DNA from: VAZQ01 sp045811525
GTDB taxonomy: Bacteria; Pseudomonadota; Alphaproteobacteria; Rhizobiales; Xanthobacteraceae
Assembly: GCA_045811525.1 (NCBI GenBank)
Contig: JBJMTV010000021.1
Coordinates: 1-64,000 of the forward strand
Reading direction: 5' to 3'
Length of the DNA: 64,000 bases
The notes under the pieces were generated by a model that had not been told where the DNA came from, made no database searches, and saw nothing but the letters and a program-made list of their open reading frames with translations. Made by a program: the position numbers and the translations under genes. Shown one piece after another: positions 26,159 through 35,383 of the stretch; the stretch's first letter is position 1; each line of letters starts with the position of its first letter.

Positions 26159-28564
26159 TCAGCCGATTGCCCTGAGGTAGCGCATTGGCGCGCCCGGTGT
26201 AAGGGATTGCGCCCCCGCAACGATTGCGTTGGCATCAATTCCGTAGTGCCGATAAAGCTCCGGTATGGAGCCGGTTTGACCGAAGCGCTCGACCCCGAGT
26301 GCGCGCACACGATGCCCGCCGACCGCGCCAAGCCAGGAGAGGGTCGTCGGGTGGCCGTCGAGCACGGTGACCATTCCACACTGCGCGGTCAGGTTGGCGA
26401 ACAATCGCTCAATATGGGAACGCGCATGCACGAGCCCGGCTTCCCTTGCACGCTGCGCAGCGGTCCAGCCGGCATGCAGGCGATCAGCTGAGGTGATCGC
26501 AAGCAGTCCCACATCGCGCCTGTCCTCTGCCATGAGGCCAACGGCTTGGATCGCTTCCGGCGCAACAGCGCCCATGTAGGCAACCACGAGCTGGCAGTTC
26601 GGGCCAGGCTCACGCATCCAGTAGGCACCATCGATGATTGCCTGCTTGAGGGCGGGCGTCATCGTGCGTTTCATCTGCTCGATGGGCCGGGTCGAGAGAC
26701 GCAGGTAAACGGAGCCTCCGGTGTCATCCTGCAACCAATTGCGCTCCGAGGTGACGCCGGGGCTCTCCTTCTGAATATATTCGAGCGAGAAGGCAAAAAT
26801 CGCGGCAAGCTCATCGACAAAGGCCGGCTCGAACGCGGCGATGCCGTCCTGAGCCATGCCAATCACGGGTTCAACTATGGACTGATGCGCTCCTCCTTCA
26901 GGAGCCAAGCTGAGACCGGAGGGCGTCGCCACAACAATGAATCGCGCATCTTGATAGCAAGCATAGTTCAGCGCATCCAAGCCGCGGGCGATGAATGGAT
27001 CGTACAGCGTGCCGATCGGCAGCAGCCGTTCGCCGTTTATCGAGTGCGAAAGGCCGAGCGCCGAAAGAAGGATGAAAAGATTCATCTCGGCGATGCCGAG
27101 CTCGAGATGCTGGCCCTGCGCGGAAAACTCCCAATTGAAGGTAGAAGGAATCCGTTCGCTCTTGAACGTATCGATGAGAGCCTCACGCGCGAACAGTCCT
27201 CTCCGGTTCACCCACCCGCCTAGATTCGTGGAAACGGTCACGTCGGGCGAGGTCGTCACAATGTGAGCGACGAGATCGGACTTTTCGCGACCAAGCTCGC
27301 TGAGCAGCGCACCGAACCCGGCTTGCGTCGACATTTCGCGTTGAATTCTAACCGCGATGCTGTTCGGGACCGGAAAACGTGGTGCCGACAGGCGGCGATG
27401 CCCTCCTGCGCCAAACGGCGCCGCGTCTAGAAACGTCTGCAATCGTTCAGCGCTCGCGCTGAGACCCTCGAACGGCTCCCATTCATGACCGGGACGGACT
27501 TGCATCGCCTCACGCAAGACTTCCATCTGCGCCGGGGTCATCAAGCCCGCATGATTGTCCTTATGCCCCGCCAACGGCAGCCCGTATCCCTTGACCGTGT
27601 AACAGATGAAACAAACCGGCCGATCGTGCTCAATGCTTGCGAAGGCCTGCAATAATGTCGGCAAGTCGTGGCCGGCAAGATTGGTCATCAGCCGAGCAAG
27701 CTCGTCATCCGAACGCGACGCGATCAGCTTGGACGCAGCGTCATCGCTCCCCAGATCAGCGACCAGTCGCTTGCGCCAAGCCGCGCCACCCTGAAACACG
27801 AGCGCGGAGTAAAGCTGGTTCGGACATTGCTCGATCCAATGCCGCAGTGCAGTCCCGCCTGGTTCACGAAAAGCAGATTCCAGAAGAGAGCCATATTTGA
27901 GGATGACGACCGACCAGCCAAAATTGACGAACAGCTGCTCATAACGTTGCCAGAGGCCCTCGCGCACCACCGCGTCGAGACTTTGCCGGTTGTAGTCGAC
28001 AATCCACCAGCAATTTCGCAGCCCCTGTTTCCAGCCTTCGAGCAGCGACTCGAAGATGTTGCCTTCGTCGAGCTCGGCGTCGCCAATGAGGGCGAGCATG
28101 CGACCTTCAGGTCGGTCGAGCGCCCAACCATGAGCGCGTACATAATCTTGCACGAGCGACGAGAACAGTGTTTGCGCCACGCCGAGGCCGACCGACCCGG
28201 TGGAGAAGTCCACGTCGTCGGCATCCTTCGAACGGGACGGATAGGATTGGGCGCCCTGGTAACCGCGAAAATTCTCGAGCCGCTCGCGCGTTTGTTTGCC
28301 GAACAGATATTGTATCGCATGGAAGTTTGGGGACGCGTGGGGTTTGACGGCAACCCGGTCCTGCGGCCGCAGGACGTGAAAATAGAGTGCGGTCATGATG
28401 GTGGCGAGCGAGGCGGAAGACGCCTGGTGTCCGCCGACCTTCAACCCGTCGACATTCTCTCGCACGTGATTGGCATGATGAATCATCCAGCTTGCGAGCC
28501 AAAGAACCTTCCGCTCGAGCTCGCCCATGACCGCCAGATCATCAGGCGCGATGACTTCCCGCAT
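26159..28564 (-). CDS. AceE-like homodimeric ThDP-dependent E1/transketolase-type enzyme
   Basis: 801 residues, slightly shorter than AceE of E. coli (887). The first half has HANHVRENVDGLKVGGHQASSA (about 31-52) shown here only as HANHVRE and KVGGHQASSA, SVGLGVAQ, and the ThDP site GDAELDEGN followed by DYNRQSLD (GDG/N motif with Ala for the second Gly). The second half has FNWEFSAQGQHLELGIAEMN, whose Glu activates the cofactor, and a transketolase-type C-terminal domain. Classical AceE needs an E2 acyltransferase and E3; neither is in this window. It may serve a distant complex or act alone on a 2-keto acid. The ATG at 28564 is the first plausible start, but the open frame continues upstream. 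Confidence 0.85.
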   Translation of the reverse strand: MREVIAPDDLAVMGELERKVLWLASWMIHHANHVRENVDGLKVGGHQASSASLATIMTALYFHVLRPQDRVAVKPHASPNFHAIQYLFGKQTRERLENFRGYQGAQSYPSRSKDADDVDFSTGSVGLGVAQTLFSSLVQDYVRAHGWALDRPEGRMLALIGDAELDEGNIFESLLEGWKQGLRNCWWIVDYNRQSLDAVVREGLWQRYEQLFVNFGWSVVILKYGSLLESAFREPGGTALRHWIEQCPNQLYSALVFQGGAAWRKRLVADLGSDDAASKLIASRSDDELARLMTNLAGHDLPTLLQAFASIEHDRPVCFICYTVKGYGLPLAGHKDNHAGLMTPAQMEVLREAMQVRPGHEWEPFEGLSASAERLQTFLDAAPFGAGGHRRLSAPRFPVPNSIAVRIQREMSTQAGFGALLSELGREKSDLVAHIVTTSPDVTVSTNLGGWVNRRGLFAREALIDTFKSERIPSTFNWEFSAQGQHLELGIAEMNLFILLSALGLSHSINGERLLPIGTLYDPFIARGLDALNYACYQDARFIVVATPSGLSLAPEGGAHQSIVEPVIGMAQDGIAAFEPAFVDELAAIFAFSLEYIQKESPGVTSERNWLQDDTGGSVYLRLSTRPIEQMKRTMTPALKQAIIDGAYWMREPGPNCQLVVAYMGAVAPEAIQAVGLMAEDRRDVGLLAITSADRLHAGWTAAQRAREAGLVHARSHIERLFANLTAQCGMVTVLDGHPTTLSWLGAVGGHRVRALGVERFGQTGSIPELYRHYGIDANAIVAGAQSLTPGAPMRYLRAIG

Positions 28565-28842
28565 CTCTTCACGTCCAAATTGAGCTGCCGAGGTGCACCA
28601 CTCAGCACCGTTGGCTAGGGTTAGTTCCGCGTGCTTAGGTAAGATGCCACGAAGCGGCGCGCCATGGGAAAAGGAGATCGCCGGCTTACTCTGGAGAGTT
28701 CATCAGACGCACGCGCCTCGGGTGGCATTTTGAACCGCATTCATCACAGCTGGCGTCCGCTGCGAACCTGAAATCGAAAGACACTGGCATGGTATTCGTC
28801 TAGCCTGCAGCACGCCAATTCACCTCGTTTTCCGGACAGGCT

Positions 28843-29700
28843 ATGCCGAGGATCTCCGCACCCGACGAGACCATGCTCTATGTCGAGGAGACCGGCCTCG
28901 GCACGCCCGTGGTTTTCGTCCATGAATATGCCGGGGACTACCGCAGCTGGGAGCCACAGATGCGGTTCTTCAGCCGCCAGCACAGGTGCGTGACGTTTAG
29001 CCAGCGCGGCTATCCTCCCTCCGATGTGCCTTCCGATCCGGCGCGATATTCGCAGGCGATCGCACGTGACGACGTGATCGCGGTCATGGATGCGCTCGGG
29101 ATCGACAAGGCGCATGTGGTAGGGCATTCGATGGGCGCCTACACCGCTCTGCATGTGGGTATCCGATTTCCCGACCGGTGCCTCTCCGTCACTGCCGCAG
29201 GTTGCGGTTGGGGGTCGACGCCGGACCCGGCCAAGCGGGAGGCCATGAAAGCGCTGGCGGCGGACACGGGCAAAATGTTTGCGCAGGAGGGAATCGCCGC
29301 TGCTGCTGCAAAATATGCCGACGCGCCGATGCGCCGCGCCTTCAAGCACAAGGACCCGCGCGGCTATGCTGAGTTCGCGCGCATGCTGGCGGAGCACTCT
29401 GCGCAGGGCCACGCACATACCATGCTCAACCTGCAGCTCAAGCGGCCCACTCTCTGGGAGATGGAAGCCGAACTGCGGCAGTTCGCTCCCGCGCTCCTCG
29501 TCATCGTCGGCGACGAGGACGACCTCTGCCTCGACGGCAGCGTGTTTCTCAAGCGCACCGCACCGACGGCGGCCCTGCTGGTCATTCCGCGCGCCGGCCA
29601 CACCATCAACAGCGAGGAGCCGCTCGCCGTCAATGCAGCACTCGCCGATCTTTTCTGCGCGGCAGAGTCGGGACGCTGGCTCGCGCACCGGCCGGCCTGA
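28843..29700 (+). CDS. Alpha/beta-hydrolase fold protein
   Basis: 285 residues, no signal peptide. Nucleophile elbow VVGHSMGAY (Ser about 95), probable acid in VGDEDDLCL (about 222-230) and catalytic His in AGHTINSEEP (about 252). An oxyanion-hole-like start VVFVHEYAGDYRSWEPQ (about 23-39) is also present. Family members cleave esters, lactones or C-C bonds of ring-fission products. It leads a run of same-strand genes (SDR, Liv receptor, Liv transporter), with 32 bases to the SDR gene. Substrate unknown. Confidence 0.88.
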   Translation: MPRISAPDETMLYVEETGLGTPVVFVHEYAGDYRSWEPQMRFFSRQHRCVTFSQRGYPPSDVPSDPARYSQAIARDDVIAVMDALGIDKAHVVGHSMGAYTALHVGIRFPDRCLSVTAAGCGWGSTPDPAKREAMKALAADTGKMFAQEGIAAAAAKYADAPMRRAFKHKDPRGYAEFARMLAEHSAQGHAHTMLNLQLKRPTLWEMEAELRQFAPALLVIVGDEDDLCLDGSVFLKRTAPTAALLVIPRAGHTINSEEPLAVNAALADLFCAAESGRWLAHRPA

Positions 29701-29732
29701 GCACCCATTGGGACGTTGGAAGGAGACGCAAT

Positions 29733-30545
29733 ATGGACCTGCAACTGCATGGTAAGACCGCACTGGTGACCGGCGGCAGCGAAGGAATCGGCAAGGGCAT
29801 CGCGCGCATTTTCGCCAAAGAAGGCGTCGACGTCGCAATATGTGGGCGGCGCAAGGACGTCCTGGAAAAGACCGCCGGCGAAATCGCCAAGGAGAGCGGC
29901 CGCAAGATCATTCCCATAGCCGCTGATCTGCGCAACAACGCGGATGCAAAGAATTTCATCGAGCAGGGGCATAAGGCGCTCGGTCGCGTCGACATCATGG
30001 TCAACAATGCCGGCTCGGCAGCTGGCGGCGTGATCGAGCATCTGACCGAGGACGATTGGGAAAAAGGGCTACAGCTCAAATTCATGGGTTACGTGCGCTG
30101 CCTGCGCTACGTACTGCCGATCATGGTGAAGCAGGGCGGCGGTCGCGTGGTCAATCTGATTGGCAATGACGGGGTCAAACCCTCCTATTGGGAGATCTGT
30201 CCGGGCGCTGCAAACGCCGCAGGCCAGAACCTCACCATTTCGCTTGCCGGCCAATATGGCAAGCATGGCATCAGCTTTTGCGCCGTCAATCCCGGCCCGG
30301 TGCGGACCGAGCGCTGGACCGGGCTGGTCAACGCCATGTCACGCGACATGAAGCTAAGCTACGAGGAGGCCGACAAGCTCGCTCCCTCCTCTATACCGCT
30401 CGGTCGTATTGCCGAGGTCGAGGAGGTCGCGAGCCTCGTGGTCATGCTCGCCTCGCCGCTGATGCAGATGGTCAACGGGACGCAGATCGAGATCGACGGC
30501 GGCCAGGAGAAGGCGCTGATGGACCGGGTGCGCGACCGGAAGTAA
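29733..30545 (+). CDS. Short-chain dehydrogenase/reductase-like protein with altered active site
   Basis: 270 residues; ATG after GGAAGGAGACGC. The nucleotide site TGGSEGIGKGIA (about 13-24) and VNNAGSA (about 90-96) are intact. The region that normally holds Ser, Tyr-x-x-x-Lys reads GNDGVKPSYWEICPGAANAAGQN (quoted in two parts: GNDGVKPSYWE and ICPGAANAAGQN); aligned with YxxxK the Tyr and Lys appear replaced by Pro and Asn. It may therefore use another catalytic residue or be non-catalytic. From memory a subgroup of bacterial SDR proteins shares this. It is probably in an operon with the hydrolase upstream. Confidence 0.85.
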   Translation: MDLQLHGKTALVTGGSEGIGKGIARIFAKEGVDVAICGRRKDVLEKTAGEIAKESGRKIIPIAADLRNNADAKNFIEQGHKALGRVDIMVNNAGSAAGGVIEHLTEDDWEKGLQLKFMGYVRCLRYVLPIMVKQGGGRVVNLIGNDGVKPSYWEICPGAANAAGQNLTISLAGQYGKHGISFCAVNPGPVRTERWTGLVNAMSRDMKLSYEEADKLAPSSIPLGRIAEVEEVASLVVMLASPLMQMVNGTQIEIDGGQEKALMDRVRDRK

Positions 30546-30597
30546 GCTTTGTGACCCCCTGACGACGCGCGCATAGTCGAAGCAACGGAGCTCCAGC

Positions 30598-31809
30598 ATG
30601 AGAATTTCCCCGGTTCGATTGGCGGCGGCCAGCCTCACACTGCTGTGCCTGGCAGGGCCGGCAAAGGCACAAGGCACGCTCAAGATCGGCGAGCTCAACA
30701 GCTACAAGTCGCAACCAGCCTTCCTCGAGCCCTACAAGCGGGGTTGGGAATTCGCCGTCGAGGAGATCAATGCCAAGGGTGGTGTGCTCGGCAAGAAGCT
30801 CGAGGTGGTGAGTCGCGACGACGGCGCCAATCCAGGCGATGCCGTCCGTGTGGCGAACGAGCTTGTCACGCGCGAGGGCATCAATGTCATCGCTGGCACC
30901 TTCCTGTCGAATATCGGCTTGGCGGTCACCGAATTTGCCGGAAAGGAGAAGGTGTTCTTCCTCGCAGCTGAGCCTCTCACCGACAAGATCACCTGGCAGA
31001 ATGGCAACCGCTATACCTTCCGCCTGCGGCCGTCGACCTACATGCAGGTGGCGATGCTGATCCCGCATGCGAAAGCTGCCAACAAAAAACGCTGGGCTCT
31101 CATCTATCCGAATTTTGAATACGGGCAGTCCGCCGCAACCTGGTTCAAGGAGATGCTCAAGAAAGAGCAGCCGGATGTGGAATTCGTGACCGAGCAGGCG
31201 CCTCCGCTGGGACGCGTGGACGCGGGCACGGTCGCCCAGGCGATCGATGACGCAAAGCCCGATGCCGTCTTTAATGTGCTGTTCGGACCGGACCTGGCGA
31301 AGCTCGTGCGCGAGGGCACCACCCGGGGCACGTTCCGCAACCGGACCGTCGTAAGTCTGCTCTCCGGCGAGCCTGAATACCTCGACCCGCTGAAAGACGA
31401 GGCGCCGGTCGGGTGGATCGTGACGGGCTATCCTTGGGATGCGGTCGATACCCCGGGGCACAAGGCGTTCCTTGCCGGGTATCAAAAGCGCTGGAACGAT
31501 TATCCGCGCATCGGCTCGGTGGTTGGTTACGACACCATGCGCTCGCTCGCCGCGGGCATCACCAAGGCGGGTTCGACGGATACGGAAAAGCTGATTGCCG
31601 CGTTCCGCGGGCTCAAGCTTGAGAGCCCATTTGGACCATTCGAATACCGGGCCCTAGACCACCAGGCCACGATGGGCGCCTACGTCGGCCAGATCGCCGT
31701 CAAAGACGGCAAAGGCACCATGTCTGATTTTCGCTACGTCGATGGTGCAAGCGTGCAACCTTCCGACGAAGAGGTGAGAAAGCTGCGCCCCGGCGCCGCC
31801 ATGAACTAA
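30598..31809 (+). CDS. Branched-chain-amino-acid-type ABC transporter substrate-binding protein (LivJ/LivK-like)
   Basis: 403 residues; ATG after ACGGAGCTCC. Signal peptide cleaved near AKAQG. The mature part starts TLKIGELNSYKSQPAF and has the periplasmic-binding fold landmarks NAKGGVLGKKLEVVSRDD, VIAGTFLSNIGLAVTEFA and KRWALIYPNFEYGQSAA. It is followed after 192 bases by the fused permease and two ATPases, giving a complete importer. In soil bacteria such systems often import aromatic acids or amides rather than amino acids. Confidence 0.9.
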   Translation: MRISPVRLAAASLTLLCLAGPAKAQGTLKIGELNSYKSQPAFLEPYKRGWEFAVEEINAKGGVLGKKLEVVSRDDGANPGDAVRVANELVTREGINVIAGTFLSNIGLAVTEFAGKEKVFFLAAEPLTDKITWQNGNRYTFRLRPSTYMQVAMLIPHAKAANKKRWALIYPNFEYGQSAATWFKEMLKKEQPDVEFVTEQAPPLGRVDAGTVAQAIDDAKPDAVFNVLFGPDLAKLVREGTTRGTFRNRTVVSLLSGEPEYLDPLKDEAPVGWIVTGYPWDAVDTPGHKAFLAGYQKRWNDYPRIGSVVGYDTMRSLAAGITKAGSTDTEKLIAAFRGLKLESPFGPFEYRALDHQATMGAYVGQIAVKDGKGTMSDFRYVDGASVQPSDEEVRKLRPGAAMN

Positions 31810-32001
31810 TGCGGCAGCGCGTGGGCAACGCGCCAAAGCACAGCATGGCACCATCTTTACGGGCGTTCGGGCTACTCCCGTCCAGCGCCTGGGCATGCGT
31901 GGTTACTTGCCACGAACGCGCGCTTAACGCGCGAGATCGTTCGGCCGGAATTATCTGCGCCAGCGAGCGCACCGCCATGCGGCGGGGCGTGCCGTTCCAC
32001 C

Positions 32002-33888
32002 ATGAGCTCTGAATCCCTGCTGTTTCAGGCGCTCAACGGGCTAGCCGGGGCATCGAGCCTTTTCTTCGTGGGCGCCGGGCTGTCGCTGATTTTCGGCGTC
32101 ACCCGGATCATCAACATCGCCCACGGCTCCTTCTTCATGGTGGGGCTCTATCTCGCGTACTCGTTTGCAACCAAGATCGGGGGCGGCCTCGGCTTCTGGG
32201 GCGGCATTCTCGCGGCCGGACTCGCGGTCGCGGCTCTCGGCGTCGTCATCGAGATGCTGCTGCTGCGACGCATCTATCGGGCGCCGGAAATTTTTCAGCT
32301 GCTCGCCACATTCGCGCTTGTTCTGGTGATCAATGATGCCGTGCAGTACTTCTGGGGCCCGGAAGATTTGCTCGGCCCGCGTGCCCCCGGTTTGCGCGGC
32401 TCGGTCCAGATTCTCGGGCGCAACTTTCCGTCCTACGACCTGTTTCTGATTGCGGTGGGGCCGCTCGTGCTTCTGCTCCTTCACGTCATGCTCGCCAACA
32501 CGCGGTTCGGGCGGCTGATCCGCGCGGCAACGCAGGACCGCGAGATGGTGGGGGCGCTGGGCATCAACCAGGCCCTGCTGTTCACGACGGTCTTTGCAGT
32601 CGGCGCGTTTCTCGCTGGACTCGGCGGCGCCCTGCAGGTCGCCCGTGAGCCTGCCAATCTGGCGCTCGACCTGATCGTCATCGGCGAGGCGTTCGTGGTG
32701 GTAGTGGTTGGCGGCATGGGATCGATCACCGGAGCGTACCTCGCCGCGCTCCTCATTGCCGAGACGAAGGCGCTCTGCATCGGCATTGGCGTCCTCTCAT
32801 TGGGCAGCATCAGCATCAATTTTTCAAAAATGACGCTGGTGGCCGAATTCATCGTCATGGCCATCGTGTTGATCGCGCGGCCCTACGGCCTGCTCGGGCG
32901 ACCGCAACTGGCGGTGCGCAACCCCGGTGAAGCCGAGGATCCGCTTCGACCGGCGCCGCTCCTCCTCAAGCTTGCGGGGGCCGGCGTGTTCATGGCGTTG
33001 CTGCTGTTGCCGCTCGCGGCCCGTGACTCGCCCTATGCGCTCGTGCTTGGCACGGATGTGCTCATCGCCATCCTTTTTGCGACGTCGCTGCATTTCATCA
33101 TGGGGCCGGGGGGTATGCACTCGTTCGGCCACGCTGCCTATTTCGGGCTGGGCGCCTATGGTGCCGCACTGATGGTGAAGCTTGCCGCGGCAGGAATGAC
33201 GCCCGCGCTCATCGTTGCACCATTGGCGGCATTTGCCGGAGCGATTCTGTTCGGGTGGTTCGCCGTGCGTCTGTCGGGCGTCTATCTCGCCATGCTCACG
33301 CTCGCCTTCGCGCAGATCGTCTGGTCGATTGTATTCCAGTGGGAGGACGTCACCGGCGGCTCAAACGGCATCCTTGGGATCTGGCCACAGCCGCCATTCG
33401 ACAGCCGACCCGGGTTCTATCTGCTCACGCTGCTGCTCGTGACGGGGGGCGTTCTCCTGCTGCGCCGGATCCTGTTTTCGCCCTTCGGTTATGCCATGCG
33501 GGCCGGACGCGATTCACCTTTGCGCGCGGAAGCGATCGGCATCAATGTGAGGCGCGTACATTGGCTCGGCTTCGCTCTCGCCGGCTTGATCTGCGGCGTT
33601 GCCGGCGGGCTGTTTGCGTTCGCCAAAGGGACGATTTCGCCTGAGCTCGTGGGTGTCGGCCGCTCCATTGACGGAATGGTCATGGTGCTTTTGGGAGGCA
33701 TTCAGACGCTCACCGGCCCGCTAGTCGGCGCTACCGCGTTCACCGTTCTGCAGGACTCTGTCATGCGCCAGACTGCGTTCTGGCGCGGGCTGCTCGGCGC
33801 CGTTATTCTTTTGCTTGTGCTCGCGTTTCCAGCGGGAATTGTCGGTACCCTGGGGAAGCGACTCAGCGGCTGGCAGAGACCAGCGTGA
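32002..33888 (+). CDS. Fused LivH-LivM ABC permease
   Basis: 628 residues, about the sum of LivH and LivM. Residues 1 to about 300 are LivH (LSLIFGVTRIINIAHGSFFMVGLYLA split as LIFGVTRIINIAHGSFF and MVGLYLA; VVGGMGSITGAYLAALLI). After a linker rich in Pro/Arg (about 305-322), LivM follows (LHFIMGPGGMHSFGHAAYFGLGAY cited as MHSFGHAAYFGLGAY; SGVYLAMLTLAFAQIVWS; VMVLLGGIQTLTGPLVGA). No stop or frame change is seen at the junction. The stop overlaps the next gene's GTG by four bases. It supplies both membrane subunits of the importer in a single polypeptide. Confidence 0.92.
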   Translation: MSSESLLFQALNGLAGASSLFFVGAGLSLIFGVTRIINIAHGSFFMVGLYLAYSFATKIGGGLGFWGGILAAGLAVAALGVVIEMLLLRRIYRAPEIFQLLATFALVLVINDAVQYFWGPEDLLGPRAPGLRGSVQILGRNFPSYDLFLIAVGPLVLLLLHVMLANTRFGRLIRAATQDREMVGALGINQALLFTTVFAVGAFLAGLGGALQVAREPANLALDLIVIGEAFVVVVVGGMGSITGAYLAALLIAETKALCIGIGVLSLGSISINFSKMTLVAEFIVMAIVLIARPYGLLGRPQLAVRNPGEAEDPLRPAPLLLKLAGAGVFMALLLLPLAARDSPYALVLGTDVLIAILFATSLHFIMGPGGMHSFGHAAYFGLGAYGAALMVKLAAAGMTPALIVAPLAAFAGAILFGWFAVRLSGVYLAMLTLAFAQIVWSIVFQWEDVTGGSNGILGIWPQPPFDSRPGFYLLTLLLVTGGVLLLRRILFSPFGYAMRAGRDSPLRAEAIGINVRRVHWLGFALAGLICGVAGGLFAFAKGTISPELVGVGRSIDGMVMVLLGGIQTLTGPLVGATAFTVLQDSVMRQTAFWRGLLGAVILLLVLAFPAGIVGTLGKRLSGWQRPA

Positions 33889-34658
33889 GCATCCTCGTCG
33901 TCACCGAGCTGGGGAAAGCGTTCGGCGGCGTGCAAGCCGTTGGCGACGTGAGCTTCGAGCTTGCTGAAGGCGAGTTCTTGGCCATGATTGGCCCCAATGG
34001 GGCCGGGAAATCCACCTGCTTCAATATTATTAATGGGCAGCTCACACCCGACAGGGGGGACGTGCAGTTCGCGGGTCGGAGCATCGTCGGCTTGGCGCCA
34101 AGGGCGATCTGGCGGCTGGGCGTCGGGCGCACCTTCCAGGTGGCCGCCACCTTTGGCTCACTCACCGTCATTGAGAATGTCCAGCTGGCGCTCGCGAGCC
34201 ATCAGCGCGAGGTGTTCAACCTGCTCTCGAGCTTGGGCGCCCGGCATCGTGAGCGTGCCCTCGAGCTCCTCTCCCAGGTGGGCATGGCAGATGCCGCGGA
34301 GCGTCCATGTAAACAGCTAGCCTATGGCGACGTGAAGCGGGTAGAGCTCGCCATTGCCCTTGCCAACGACCCGCGCCTGCTGCTCATGGACGAGCCCACG
34401 GCCGGAATGGCGCCGCGCGAGCGCAACGAGCTCATTGCCCTGGTCAAGAAGCTTGTGGTCGAGCGCAAGATTTCCGTGCTGTTCACCGAGCACTCGATGG
34501 ATGTGGTCTTCGCTCATGCAGACCGCATCGTGGTCCTGGCGCGTGGCGCCCTGATTGCTGCCGGTACCGCCGCGGCCATCCGCGCAAACCACGAGGTGCA
34601 GGAGGTCTATCTCGGGAGCGGCCGGCTCACCGCGGTGCGGGCGCAAGTGCACGCATGA
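33885..34658 (+). CDS. LivG-like ABC transporter ATP-binding protein
   Basis: 257 residues, starting with GTG in a four-base overlap with the permease stop. Walker A GPNGAGKST (about 36-44), the Q-loop region is VGRTFQVAATFGSLTV (about 84-99), the LivG-style signature region reads LAYGDVKRVELAIALAND, and Walker B LLLMDEPTAGM (about 165-175). The C-terminal part has FTEHSMDVVFAHADRI. Energises uptake with LivF. Confidence 0.94.
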   Translation: MSILVVTELGKAFGGVQAVGDVSFELAEGEFLAMIGPNGAGKSTCFNIINGQLTPDRGDVQFAGRSIVGLAPRAIWRLGVGRTFQVAATFGSLTVIENVQLALASHQREVFNLLSSLGARHRERALELLSQVGMADAAERPCKQLAYGDVKRVELAIALANDPRLLLMDEPTAGMAPRERNELIALVKKLVVERKISVLFTEHSMDVVFAHADRIVVLARGALIAAGTAAAIRANHEVQEVYLGSGRLTAVRAQVHA

Positions 34659-35383
34659 CCGAGCCGCTGCTCGAGGTGCACGGGCTCAACGCTTGGTATG
34701 GCGCGGCACACATCCTCTTCGATCTGACTTTTCAGGTCGGTCGCGGCGAAGTCGTCGCCCTCATGGGACGTAATGGCGCGGGAAAATCGACGACGATGAA
34801 GGCGTTGATGGCACTTATCGAGCATCGCAGCGGCAGTGTCCGCTTTTGCGGTGAGGAAATATCGCGGCTGCGGCCCTTCCAAATCGCGCGCCGCGGATTC
34901 GGTTTCGTCCCCGAGGATCGGCGCATCTTTTCCGACCTCACGGTGCTGGAGAATCTCGACGTAGGGCGCCAGCCTCCCCATCGCTTTGCGGATGGGAAGG
35001 TCGCACCGGCATGGGACCCGCAAAAGCTGTTTGCGATTTTTCCCAATCTCGGCCGCATGACCAACCGTCGGGGAGCGCATATGAGCGGGGGCGAGCAGCA
35101 GATGCTCACAGTGGCACGCACGCTCATGGGCAATCCGCTGCTGGTGGCGCTTGATGAACCCTCCGAAGGCGTCGCACCGGTCATAGTCGAGCAGATGGCC
35201 AACAGCATCATTGAGCTCAAGCAGGAGGGGCTCTCAGTGCTGCTTTCGGAGCAGAATATTCATTTTGCCGAGCTTGTGAGTGATCGCGCCTACGTGCTGG
35301 AGAAGGGGCAATTGCGCTGGCAGGGAACGATGGCAGAGTTGGGCAGCGACACGGCCGTGCAGCGCAGCTTCCTGTCAGTGTGA
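34655..35383 (+). CDS. LivF-like ABC transporter ATP-binding protein
   Basis: 242 residues, ATG in an ATGA overlap with the LivG-like gene. Walker A GRNGAGKST (about 38-46; Arg for the usual Pro/Ala), LivF-type GFVPEDRRIFSDLTVLENL, signature MSGGEQQMLTVARTLMGNP and Walker B LLVALDEPSEGVAP. It is the last gene of the importer group. Its stop overlaps the stop of the convergent CoxL gene by nine bases, leaving no room for a terminator between them. Confidence 0.94.
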   Translation: MTEPLLEVHGLNAWYGAAHILFDLTFQVGRGEVVALMGRNGAGKSTTMKALMALIEHRSGSVRFCGEEISRLRPFQIARRGFGFVPEDRRIFSDLTVLENLDVGRQPPHRFADGKVAPAWDPQKLFAIFPNLGRMTNRRGAHMSGGEQQMLTVARTLMGNPLLVALDEPSEGVAPVIVEQMANSIIELKQEGLSVLLSEQNIHFAELVSDRAYVLEKGQLRWQGTMAELGSDTAVQRSFLSV

